DNA of 13,485 nt from Clostridiales bacterium UBA4717. Its GTDB lineage: Bacteria > Bacillota > Clostridia > Oscillospirales > CAG-272. Positions 6,684 to 13,485 of the stretch are shown here, in pieces. The position numbers were made by a program, and so were the translations under genes. How positions within the stretch are numbered: position 1 is the first letter of the stretch; each line of letters starts with the position of its first letter. Location: positions 1-13,485 of the forward strand of contig DHJP01000175.1 in NCBI GenBank assembly GCA_002404395.1. The letters run 5' to 3'. The notes under the pieces were generated by a model, which worked only from the letters and a program-made list of their open reading frames with translations, was not told where the DNA came from and did not search any database.

Positions 6684-8237
6684 TTATTTTTCAAGCTCCG
6701 ACTTCATATGGTGATAGAACCTGTTTTCACCGATACAGCCGCCGTCCATCAGCATTTTAAGCGTTTCGTCGGTGTAATGATAAAGCTTGAAGTGACCCTT
6801 TGCGTTTTCATAGTCCTCACCGAGCAGTGAGAATTCACTGCCGTAGGGCTTGATTATCGTATTGTTGCGCCAATTGAAGCCGAGTCCGTTTTTAACATTG
6901 GTCGGCACAGCAAAATGCACATAGAGACGAATATACCACATATAGTTATTCTCAATATATGCGTCCTCATACTTCGCTTTGGTCTCGCCTGCGCCGTAGA
7001 ACATATTATAGTCGCACTTCTGATGCATATATCCGCCGAAGCCGTAGCCCGAATAGCGGCAGAGGTTATCGTGCAGACAGATGTTCTTAAGCAATGCATA
7101 CGAGGTCTCGGTACAGTCGGGCGTAGTCAGCCAAACTTCCATCGGGCTGTCGCAGCGCTCGATGACGTTATCGTATATCTCGATATTGCGTTCAAGTATT
7201 ACCTGATCGTTTTCGGTGTCAAGCTTACCCTGCCACTGAACGGTAGGTCCGCAGTCGAACACCTGATATATATAGTTGTTGTAGATCTTGTAGTTATCGC
7301 AGCCGCCGTAGATCTCGATAGCGTTGCCGAAGCGCGTCGGCCAATTGTTGCTTATAAACTGTATGCTTCCGCCGATCCAGCCGACTTCGCAGTTACGGAT
7401 CACCAGATCCTTACAGGTGCCCGCGCCCATACCGTGGCTTGCGCCGTAGCGAATACAGAGGTTATCAAGCGTAACGCCCGACACGCCGCGCACGACGTTG
7501 CCCTTCATGCAAAGCTCGATACCGTCAAAGATCTCTCCGGGATTTCCGTACAGGCTGCAAAGGAACAGCTCGCCCGTTCTGTAGTCAAAATAGAACTCAA
7601 GATTATGTTTGAGGTCGTTTGCGTCATGAAATTCTTCTTCGCCTCTGTACCAGAATTCCATCTTGTTGGAAGCAAGACCGTTATATCCGAGGTGGATATT
7701 CACGTCCTTGGTCTCGTATTTGAGGATACGTACGCCGTGCGCCATTCCGTCGTTAAAGACGATGTTTCCGACATCGTTTGCGATCGGCCATATTCCGTCC
7801 TCGTTCTGCTTATTTCCCGGAATAAATCCGGTGTATTTATATATATACGGATGCTTGCCCCACTGTTCCCAATCGGTGGGCTTTGCCGCGTCGATCGAAC
7901 CGCAGATCATCGGCTTGTCGCCCTTACCGTATGCCGAATAGGTCACATACGGCTTCGTTTCGATCCGTCCATGCCAACGGCAGCCACGTTCAAGCAGTAC
8001 CACGTCGCCCGCTTTAAGAAATCCGTCGGTATTTATCTTTGCAAAGCTTTTAAGCGCCTGCTCGGGAGAGCGTCCGTCGTTTTCATCGCTTCCGTTTGCC
8101 GAAATATAATAGATCGTTCCTCCCTCGCCGAGAGTCCACTCGCTTTCGGTCGCAAGCACTCTCTGCTTGCCTGCCTCAAAGCGTTCGTCAAGCTCTTTTA
8201 TCATCTCGTCGCTTGCCGGCTTAATCAGTTGTTCCAT
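6684..8237 (-). CDS. Right-handed parallel beta-helix protein (possible polysaccharide-active enzyme)
   Basis: The 517-residue protein opens its fold at about 42-69 with IYYISANGSDENDGRSPEQA, a segment typical of pectate-lyase-like beta-helix proteins (wYVSpxGsDxndGxs...). Many Asn-rich coils follow, such as LVIRNCEV, YKIYNNYIYQVFD, IEIYDNVIERCDSP and AYIENNYMWYIR, as in the PbH1 repeats of polysaccharide lyases, GH28-like hydrolases and GH120-like xylosidases. The substrate cannot be read from sequence. No signal peptide is present, so it is probably cytoplasmic and may act on imported oligosaccharides. The start at 8237 is chosen because GGAGGAG lies 3-9 nt upstream; an in-frame ATG at 8249 lacks an SD. 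It is followed by a ROK-like regulator on the same transcript, consistent with a sugar-responsive module. Confidence 0.82.
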   Translation of the reverse strand: MEQLIKPASDEMIKELDERFEAGKQRVLATESEWTLGEGGTIYYISANGSDENDGRSPEQALKSFAKINTDGFLKAGDVVLLERGCRWHGRIETKPYVTYSAYGKGDKPMICGSIDAAKPTDWEQWGKHPYIYKYTGFIPGNKQNEDGIWPIANDVGNIVFNDGMAHGVRILKYETKDVNIHLGYNGLASNKMEFWYRGEEEFHDANDLKHNLEFYFDYRTGELFLCSLYGNPGEIFDGIELCMKGNVVRGVSGVTLDNLCIRYGASHGMGAGTCKDLVIRNCEVGWIGGSIQFISNNWPTRFGNAIEIYGGCDNYKIYNNYIYQVFDCGPTVQWQGKLDTENDQVILERNIEIYDNVIERCDSPMEVWLTTPDCTETSYALLKNICLHDNLCRYSGYGFGGYMHQKCDYNMFYGAGETKAKYEDAYIENNYMWYIRLYVHFAVPTNVKNGLGFNWRNNTIIKPYGSEFSLLGEDYENAKGHFKLYHYTDETLKMLMDGGCIGENRFYHHMKSELEK

Positions 8238-8542
8238 AATCTCCTCCATACCGCTTATTACGGCTTTGAATTTGTCCGAAATTGCTTTCGACGTGTCAAT
8301 TATAACCTATCGATCCGAATATTTCAACAATTTTCCGAAATTTGGATATAAAAAATTTATGTGAATTTTTGTATATTATGCCCAAAGCATAACTCATCCG
8401 CACGCCGCGGTACGCAGTGATCCCGACAATGGCACGGCTTTCGCTTTGTAAAAGCGCAGACAAATGTATAGACACGCCGTTTGACGGGCAAATTATCAAG
8501 TGACACGAAAAAGCTTACGTAAGCGAAAGGACAGATGATCGT
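8238..8542. other. Divergent intergenic region between the beta-helix gene and eno
   Basis: Its left part holds the minus-strand promoter (8299-8327) and three TCCGAA(A/T) motifs (8275, 8314, 8334). Its right part holds small hairpins: CGCTTT/AAAGCG (8442-8456) and CCGT/ACGG (8477-8487). A perfect 12-bp palindrome GCTTACGTAAGC (8513-8524) sits directly before the eno GAAAGG site. An AT-rich stretch (8350-8380, with TATATTAT) could hold the eno promoter, but no well-spaced -35 box is evident. No known riboswitch core was recognised. Confidence 0.5.
8299..8327 (-). promoter_or_regulatory. Sigma-A promoter of the beta-helix/regulator operon
   Basis: On the minus strand TTGAAA (8322-8327) and TATAAT (8299-8304) are spaced by exactly 17 bp. 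The transcript would start near 8292, about 55 nt before the beta-helix ATG. TCCGAA(A/T) motifs lie upstream of the -35 box, at its edge, and downstream of the start, well placed to act as operators. Confidence 0.82.
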
Positions 8543-9778
8543 ATGAAAAAAAACATTATAAAAAATATTACCGCCTGCGAAATAATTGATTCGCGCGGCT
8601 TTCCGACAGTTATGGCAAAGGTAATGCTGACCGACGGTATCAGCGCGATAGCGGCAGTGCCGTCGGGCGCGTCTACCGGTATTCACGAAGCGCACGAACT
8701 GCGCGACAACGACAAACGCCGTTACGGCGGCAAAGGCGTAAAAAAGGCGATCGCCGCCGTCGGCGAGATCTCGGACGAGATAAGCGGAATGTGCGTTTTC
8801 CGTCAAAGCGAGATAGATCGGCTGATGTGCGAGCTTGACGGTACCGAGAACAAGTCGCGGCTCGGTGCGAACGCGATCCTTGCGGTATCGCTTGCCTGCG
8901 CACGCGCCGCCGCCAAGACGCTCGGACTGCCGCTTTACAGATATCTCGGCGGCGTATCGGACGAAAGGATGCCGATACCGATGATGAATATACTAAACGG
9001 CGGCGCTCATGCGGCGAACAATATCGACATTCAGGAATTTATGATAATGCCGGTCGGATTTGACAGCATCTCGGAGCGTATACGTTGCGGCTGTGAAGTA
9101 TACCGCGCTTTGCGGAGCGAGCTTGTTTCAAGGAAGCTTTCGGTCGGCGTCGGCGACGAGGGCGGCTTTGCGCCCGATCTTTCAAGCGAACGCGAAGCGA
9201 TAGAGCTGATACTTGAAGCGATCGCCAAAGCCGGCTACACTCATAACGAAGTGGTGCTTGCGCTCGATGCCGCCGCAAGCGAGTGGTGCAAGGACGGCGA
9301 TTACCGTCAGCCCAAATCCGGCAAAGAATTTACGCGCGGCGAGCTGATCTCGTATTTTTCCTCGCTTGTCCGCGACTATCCGATAATTTCGATCGAAGAT
9401 CCGCTCGGCGAGGACGATTTTGAAGGCTTTAAGATCATTACCGAAAAGCTCGGCGAACACGTGATGATCGTCGGCGACGACCTGTTTGTAACAAACACCG
9501 AACGTCTCAGACGCGGCATACGCGCAAAAGCGGCAAATTCGATACTCATAAAGCCGAATCAGATCGGAACGCTCAGCGAGACGGTGAATGCGATCAACAC
9601 AGCGAAAACCGCCGGATACAATTTCATAATTTCACACCGTTCGGGCGACGTTGACGATACTTTTATTGCCGATCTGGCAGTCGCTACCGGCGCTCCGTAT
9701 ATCAAGACCGGCGCGCCCTGCCGTATGGAAAGAGTCGCAAAATACAATCGGCTTATCAGGATCGAAACCGGGGTCTGA
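8543..9778 (+). CDS. eno: Enolase (phosphopyruvate hydratase)
   Basis: This glycolytic enzyme interconverts 2-phosphoglycerate and phosphoenolpyruvate in the cytoplasm and needs Mg2+. The 411-residue product is slightly shorter than the usual 425-435. The N-terminal domain has [11 protein letters not shown] and [17 protein letters not shown]; the TIM-barrel domain follows. Active-site equivalents are all visible: E165 (IQEFMIMP), E206 (GDEGGF), Mg2+ ligands D242, E285 and D312/D313 (GDD), catalytic K337 (IKPNQIGT), H365 (SHRSGD) and K388 (IKTGAP). Several invariant-looking stretches differ from common enolases ([26 protein letters not shown]), so this may be a divergent lineage copy or a paralogue. 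The start is fixed by the conserved N-terminus; GAAAGG (8525-8530) lies 12 nt upstream, longer than usual. Confidence 0.95.
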   Translation: MKKNIIKNITACEIIDSRGFPTVMAKVMLTDGISAIAAVPSGASTGIHEAHELRDNDKRRYGGKGVKKAIAAVGEISDEISGMCVFRQSEIDRLMCELDGTENKSRLGANAILAVSLACARAAAKTLGLPLYRYLGGVSDERMPIPMMNILNGGAHAANNIDIQEFMIMPVGFDSISERIRCGCEVYRALRSELVSRKLSVGVGDEGGFAPDLSSEREAIELILEAIAKAGYTHNEVVLALDAAASEWCKDGDYRQPKSGKEFTRGELISYFSSLVRDYPIISIEDPLGEDDFEGFKIITEKLGEHVMIVGDDLFVTNTERLRRGIRAKAANSILIKPNQIGTLSETVNAINTAKTAGYNFIISHRSGDVDDTFIADLAVATGAPYIKTGAPCRMERVAKYNRLIRIETGV

Positions 9779-9863
9779 GCACGCAGAGTATGCGCAGGCA
9801 GACGTCGCGGCGGAAAAGCGCCTGTTCATTCCGCGAAGCGCAAAATATCGCAACGAAAATATT

Positions 9864-9904
9864 AAAAATGCCCAAGTCCGTAAAAACGGACTTGGGCATT
9901 TTTT
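9864..9904. terminator. Bidirectional terminator between eno and the ABC exporter gene
   Basis: Perfect 18-bp arms, AAAAATGCCCAAGTCCGT (9864-9881) and ACGGACTTGGGCATTTTT (9886-9903), enclose an AAAA loop. T tracts are present on both strands. It ends eno on the plus strand and the ABC exporter gene on the minus strand; the two genes converge here. Confidence 0.96.
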
Positions 9905-9925
9905 ACAGCACCTTTAGATTTTATA

Positions 9926-11695
9926 TCACTTTGAATACAGCTCGTAAAGCTCACTGTATACTCCGTTTTTGTTTATCAGCTCGTCGTGCCTGCCTTCTTC
10001 TATGATTCCCTCTTCGCCAAGCACGATGATACGGTCGGCGTTTCTTATCGTAGTAAGACGGTGTGCGATCGTAATGACCGTCCTGCCGCGTGCAAGCTTC
10101 TCAAGCGATTCCTGTACCAAGCGTTCGCTTTCGTTATCAAGTGCGCTCGTCGCCTCGTCAAGTATCAATATCGGAGGATTTTTGAGAAATACGCGCGCTA
10201 TGGAGATTCGCTGTTTCTGACCGCCCGACAGCTTTACTCCGCGCTCTCCGACATATGTGTCATATCCGTCTTCAAGCTTTTCGATAAATTCATCGGCTCC
10301 GGCAAGTTTTGCCGCCTGCCTGATCTCCGCGTCGGTCGCATCGGGCTTTCCATAGGCGATGTTGTCCCTTATCGTAGTCGAAAACAGGTATACATTCTGA
10401 TTTACTATGCCGATATTGCCGCGAAGCGATCCAAGCGAAAGCGTGGTTATATCATTGCCGTCCACAAGTATCCTTCCGCTGTCAATATCGTAAAAGCGCG
10501 GGATCAGCGCACAAAGCGTCGTCTTGCCTCCGCCGGAGGGTCCCACTATCGCCACGTTTTCTCCCGGCTTTATGTGAAGCGAGAGATCTTTTATGACCTG
10601 TTTTCCTCCGTCACCGTAGCCGAAAGACACGTTTTCAAGGCTTATATCGCCCTTGACATTTTCAAGCTTTTTCGCGTCGGACGGGTCGGTTATATCCGGC
10701 TCGACATCCATAATTTCGCAGAAACGCTCGATGCCCGTCATTCCGCGCTGAAACTGTTCGGAAAATTCAACTATCCGGCTGACGCTTGAAAGCAGAGTGT
10801 TCACATAAAGCAGATAGGCGACAAAATCCGCGGCGTTGATACTGCCCGCCCGCATAAACAAAGCGCCCGCAGTGACCACGACTATATAAAGCAAGCCGTT
10901 GAAAAAGTGGTTTGTCGCATGGAATGCGCCCATTGCCTTGTATACCGTTTTTTTAATTTCAAGGAACCGCTCGTTTCCGCGTTCGAATTTTTCGCATTCG
11001 GTATCTTCGCGTGAAAACGATTTGACCTCGTGAATACCGAGCAAACTGTCCTCGACCTGCGAATTGAGCTCGGCAACACGCCGCCTCGATTCGACAAAGC
11101 CGCCGCGCATTTTACGATTGAGCGGAATAAGCACAAACATCATTATCGGTATGATCGCAAAGGTGATGAGCGTGAGCGGAACATTGACCGTACACAAAAT
11201 AATAAACGAGCATATGATCTTGATACCGGCAATGAAAAATTCTTCCGGGCAGTGATGAGCAAATTCGGTAACGTCGAACAGGTCGCTGGTTATACGTGAC
11301 ATCAGCGAGCCGATCTTTGTATTGTCAAAATAGGCAAAGGACAGCTTTTGGAGATGCTCGAAAAAGTCGCGCCTCATATCGGTCTCCATCCTTGAGCCCA
11401 TTATATGTCCCACCGACGCCATGTAATAGTATGCGCAGGCGTCTATCAGGCGCAGCGCCAGATACAGGGCGCTTCCGCCGAGTATCAGCTCAAGCGTAAG
11501 CGAGGTCGGATCGTTTGAAGCGACATTTGTGATTTTTCTGACGATAAGCGGAAACACCAGCTCGCACAGAGTGGTAAGCATAGCAAAAAAAAGATCGGTA
11601 CACAAAATACCGATATACTTCCCGTAATATGGAAGAAACCGCTTTATCATGCCGCGGTTCCCGCGCTTTTTAACGTCTGTTTTCCGATCATTCAT
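9926..11695 (-). CDS. ABC exporter half-transporter (MsbA/LmrA-like, fused membrane and ATPase domains)
   Basis: This is a 589-residue membrane exporter subunit that should work as a dimer. An N-terminal six-helix membrane domain (about 20-320; ABC_membrane type, with LYLALRLIDACAYYYMASV and a long coupling-loop region) precedes the ATPase domain. Walker A is GPSGGGKTT (385-393), the signature is LSGGQ (489-493), Walker B is ILILDEATSALD with D513/E514, and the switch His is H545 (IAHRL). The ATG at 11695 has GGTGA closely upstream; the frame can be extended to 11776 only from a TTG that would lie upstream of the promoter. It is a single gene without an evident partner, so a homodimer is likely. 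The cargo (drug, lipid or peptide) cannot be read from sequence; no peptidase C39 domain is present. Confidence 0.93.
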   Translation of the reverse strand: MNDRKTDVKKRGNRGMIKRFLPYYGKYIGILCTDLFFAMLTTLCELVFPLIVRKITNVASNDPTSLTLELILGGSALYLALRLIDACAYYYMASVGHIMGSRMETDMRRDFFEHLQKLSFAYFDNTKIGSLMSRITSDLFDVTEFAHHCPEEFFIAGIKIICSFIILCTVNVPLTLITFAIIPIMMFVLIPLNRKMRGGFVESRRRVAELNSQVEDSLLGIHEVKSFSREDTECEKFERGNERFLEIKKTVYKAMGAFHATNHFFNGLLYIVVVTAGALFMRAGSINAADFVAYLLYVNTLLSSVSRIVEFSEQFQRGMTGIERFCEIMDVEPDITDPSDAKKLENVKGDISLENVSFGYGDGGKQVIKDLSLHIKPGENVAIVGPSGGGKTTLCALIPRFYDIDSGRILVDGNDITTLSLGSLRGNIGIVNQNVYLFSTTIRDNIAYGKPDATDAEIRQAAKLAGADEFIEKLEDGYDTYVGERGVKLSGGQKQRISIARVFLKNPPILILDEATSALDNESERLVQESLEKLARGRTVITIAHRLTTIRNADRIIVLGEEGIIEEGRHDELINKNGVYSELYELYSK

Positions 11696-11732
11696 TTTAT
11701 CACCGCCAAACACTGTATTTACACCAAAGCGT

Positions 11733-11761
11733 ATTATAACAGAAAAAGCTTCGAAATGCAA
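11733..11761 (-). promoter_or_regulatory. Sigma-A promoter of the ABC exporter gene
   Basis: On the minus strand TTGCAT (11756-11761) and TATAAT (11733-11738) are 17 bp apart. The start point would be near 11726, giving a leader of about 30 nt. This supports the 11695 start over the longer frame. Confidence 0.82.
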
Positions 11762-11863
11762 TAGAATTCCGCTCAATACGCAAAATTTACCGTATCGTCT
11801 TGATTTAAGGTTTAAACTATGCTAATATAAGAATATATAAATCGACAATCGCAGATTCCGCGC

Positions 11864-11890
11864 TTTTACGACTCTCGGATATACTATAAT
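11864..11890 (+). promoter_or_regulatory. Probable promoter of the branching-enzyme gene
   Basis: A perfect TATAAT lies at 11885-11890. The -35 region is weak (TTTTAC at 11864-11869, 15-bp spacing). It is 60 bp before the start codon. The surrounding 11777-11930 region is AT-rich and holds no gene. Confidence 0.5.
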
Positions 11891-11950
11891 TATTCATCAT
11901 CTGTCTATTCAAAAGCATAGGATAATCAAACGAAAGGCATGGTAATCGTC

Positions 11951-13485
11951 ATGGCACGCAAAAAAATCGGATTGATCGAAATTGACAAAGGGCTCGCCCC
12001 GTTTGAGGGGGATCTGCGTCTGCGTATGCAGAACTATGAGCGAAAGAAAAAAGAGCTGTTGAAATCCGCCCCCACGCTTGCGGATTTTGCAAACGGTCAT
12101 TTATATTACGGGCTTCATAAAACGCGTACCGAATGGATCTATCGCGAATGGGCGCCGCACGCCGAAGCGGCGGCGTTCGTCGGCGATTTCAACGGTTGGG
12201 ACGAGCACGCCGGTATGATGGAAAAGCTCAAGAACGGGAATTTTGAGATCAGACTTCCGCTTGACGCACTGAAGCACGGGCAGAACGTCAGAGTCAGATT
12301 CATGGCGGACGGTCAGGTGTTTGAGCGGATACCGGCATATATGAACCGGGTCACGCAAAGTTGGAACGACGGCAGCTTCTGCGGGCAGATCTGGGATCCG
12401 GGCGAAAAATTCAAGTGGTCGGACTCGCGCTTTTTCAAAAAAAAGCTTCCTGAACCGCCGCTCATATACGAATGTCATATAGGCATCTCAAACGAGGATG
12501 AAAGCATCGGCACTTACAACTATTTCACCGAAAACGTATTGCCGAGAATAGTCGCCGACGGATATAACTGCATACAGATAATGGCAATAATGGAGCATCC
12601 GTACTACGCTTCTTTCGGATATCAGGTATCGAACTTTTTTGCGCCGTCATCACGCTTCGGAACGCCCGATGAGTTAAAGAATCTTATAAATACCGCTCAC
12701 AAATGCGGCATTTACGTGCTTATGGATATAGTTCATTCGCACGCCGCGATCAATGCAGTCGAAGGGCTCAGCGAGTTCGACGGTACAAATTATCAGTATT
12801 TTCATGAAGGAAGCCGCGGTTATCACAGCGCTTGGGGCACACGGCTTTTCAACTACGGAAAAAACGAAGTATTACACTTTTTGCTTTCAAATATCAAATA
12901 TTGGATCGACGAATTCCACTTTGACGGCTTCCGCTTCGACGGCGTGACCTCAATGCTTTACCATGATCACGGACTCGGAGACAGTTTTGACCGCTATGAG
13001 AAATATTTCAGCCTCAATACCGACACCGAATCGGTCACGTATCTCCAGCTTGCCAACGAGCTGATCCATTCGGTAAACCCCTGCGCACTCACAATTGCCG
13101 AGGACATGAGCGGAATGCCCGGTATGTGCATACCGATCAAAGACGGCGGCATCGGCTTTGATTACCGTCTGTCCATGGGAGTTCCCGATTACTTTATAAA
13201 GAATCTGTCAAAAATGCGTGACGAGGATTGGAACATGGATGCTCTGTGGTACGAGCTTTCCACAAGACGTCCGCATGAAAAGAACATCGGCTACTGCGAG
13301 TCTCACGATCAGGCGCTTGTCGGAGACAAGACCATAATGTTCTGGCTCGCCGACAAGGAAATGTACACCTGCATGAATCGGGATAACACAAGCCCGATCA
13401 TCGAAAGGGCGATGGATTACCACAAAGAGATAAGACTTGTGACCGCCGCACTTGCCGGAGAGGGCTACCTCAACTTCATGGGCAA
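11951..13485 (+). CDS. glgB: 1,4-alpha-glucan branching enzyme, eukaryotic-like type (cut by the window end)
   Basis: It transfers alpha-1,4-glucan segments to alpha-1,6 positions during glycogen synthesis. The first 511 codons are present, roughly three quarters of the usual length. A CBM48-like domain (about 50-150, with EWAPHAEAAAFVGDFNGWDE) precedes the GH13 barrel. Catalytic regions are DIVHSH (259-264), nucleophile D330 in DGFRFDGVTSM, acid E384 in IAEDMSG, and H452/D453 in ESHDQALVGD. Stretches such as YNCIQIMAIMEHPYYASFGY, DGFRFDGVTSMLYH and GEGYLNFMG match the eukaryotic GBE1/GH13_8 type rather than typical bacterial GlgB (GH13_9). The start at 11951 is chosen because GAAAGG (11932-11937) lies 13 nt upstream, like eno; an in-frame ATG at 11939 would leave 1 nt spacing. 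The gene runs off the window end. Confidence 0.93.
   Translation, partial: MARKKIGLIEIDKGLAPFEGDLRLRMQNYERKKKELLKSAPTLADFANGHLYYGLHKTRTEWIYREWAPHAEAAAFVGDFNGWDEHAGMMEKLKNGNFEIRLPLDALKHGQNVRVRFMADGQVFERIPAYMNRVTQSWNDGSFCGQIWDPGEKFKWSDSRFFKKKLPEPPLIYECHIGISNEDESIGTYNYFTENVLPRIVADGYNCIQIMAIMEHPYYASFGYQVSNFFAPSSRFGTPDELKNLINTAHKCGIYVLMDIVHSHAAINAVEGLSEFDGTNYQYFHEGSRGYHSAWGTRLFNYGKNEVLHFLLSNIKYWIDEFHFDGFRFDGVTSMLYHDHGLGDSFDRYEKYFSLNTDTESVTYLQLANELIHSVNPCALTIAEDMSGMPGMCIPIKDGGIGFDYRLSMGVPDYFIKNLSKMRDEDWNMDALWYELSTRRPHEKNIGYCESHDQALVGDKTIMFWLADKEMYTCMNRDNTSPIIERAMDYHKEIRLVTAALAGEGYLNFMG

Noticed and set aside
6915..8351. A 478-codon open frame on the plus strand opposite the beta-helix gene
   Set aside because: It is exactly antisense to a well-supported gene, lacks an SD and recognisable domains, and its composition reflects the codon bias of the other strand.
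8380..8530. A possible riboswitch upstream of eno
   Set aside because: Several short stems exist but no conserved core of a known riboswitch class could be matched by eye.

Overview
The window looks like a chromosomal segment of a Bacillota (Clostridia-type) bacterium, probably an uncultured gut lineage. The signs are a T-box leader on valS, a DUF1540 mini-protein, an ECF sigma factor paired with a DUF4367-type anti-sigma gene, strong Shine-Dalgarno sites and consensus sigma-A promoters. This placement is inference from gene content, not from a marker phylogeny. No tRNA, rRNA, CRISPR array, insertion sequence or phage gene was seen.

Layout, left to right. At 1-3070 a consensus promoter drives a T-box leader and valS (valyl-tRNA synthetase, +), ending in a hairpin terminator that also serves the convergent minus-strand genes. 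At 3097-4934 (-) lies a three-gene set in the order ECF sigma factor (TTG start), membrane-anchored anti-sigma protein (8-bp overlap) and a small secreted protein of unknown function. At 5293-5469 (-) is a 58-residue cysteine-rich DUF1540 gene. The non-coding stretches on both sides of it (4935-5292 and 5470-5782) are rich in hairpins. At 5783-8237 (-) a right-handed beta-helix protein is followed by a ROK-type regulator with a degraded effector domain; a perfect 11-bp-arm inverted repeat separates them, and a consensus promoter with repeated TCCGAA motifs sits upstream. At 8543-9778 (+) is a somewhat divergent enolase that keeps its catalytic residues, ending in a perfect bidirectional terminator shared with the convergent ABC exporter (9926-11695, -). 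From 11951 to the window end (+) is the 5' three quarters of a 1,4-alpha-glucan branching enzyme that strongly resembles the eukaryotic (GBE1/GH13_8) type.

Functionally the window mixes housekeeping genes (valS, eno, glycogen branching) with three accessory modules: a putative envelope-signalling sigma/anti-sigma/secreted-protein set, a putative carbohydrate module under its own regulator, and an ABC exporter half-subunit. The parts most worth a second look are the sigma/anti-sigma/secreted-protein set, the beta-helix/ROK operon with its hairpin-spanned translation start, the eukaryote-like branching enzyme, and the unusual GAAAGG-N12/13-ATG starts shared by eno and the branching enzyme. I did not find clear evidence of a wholly new system.
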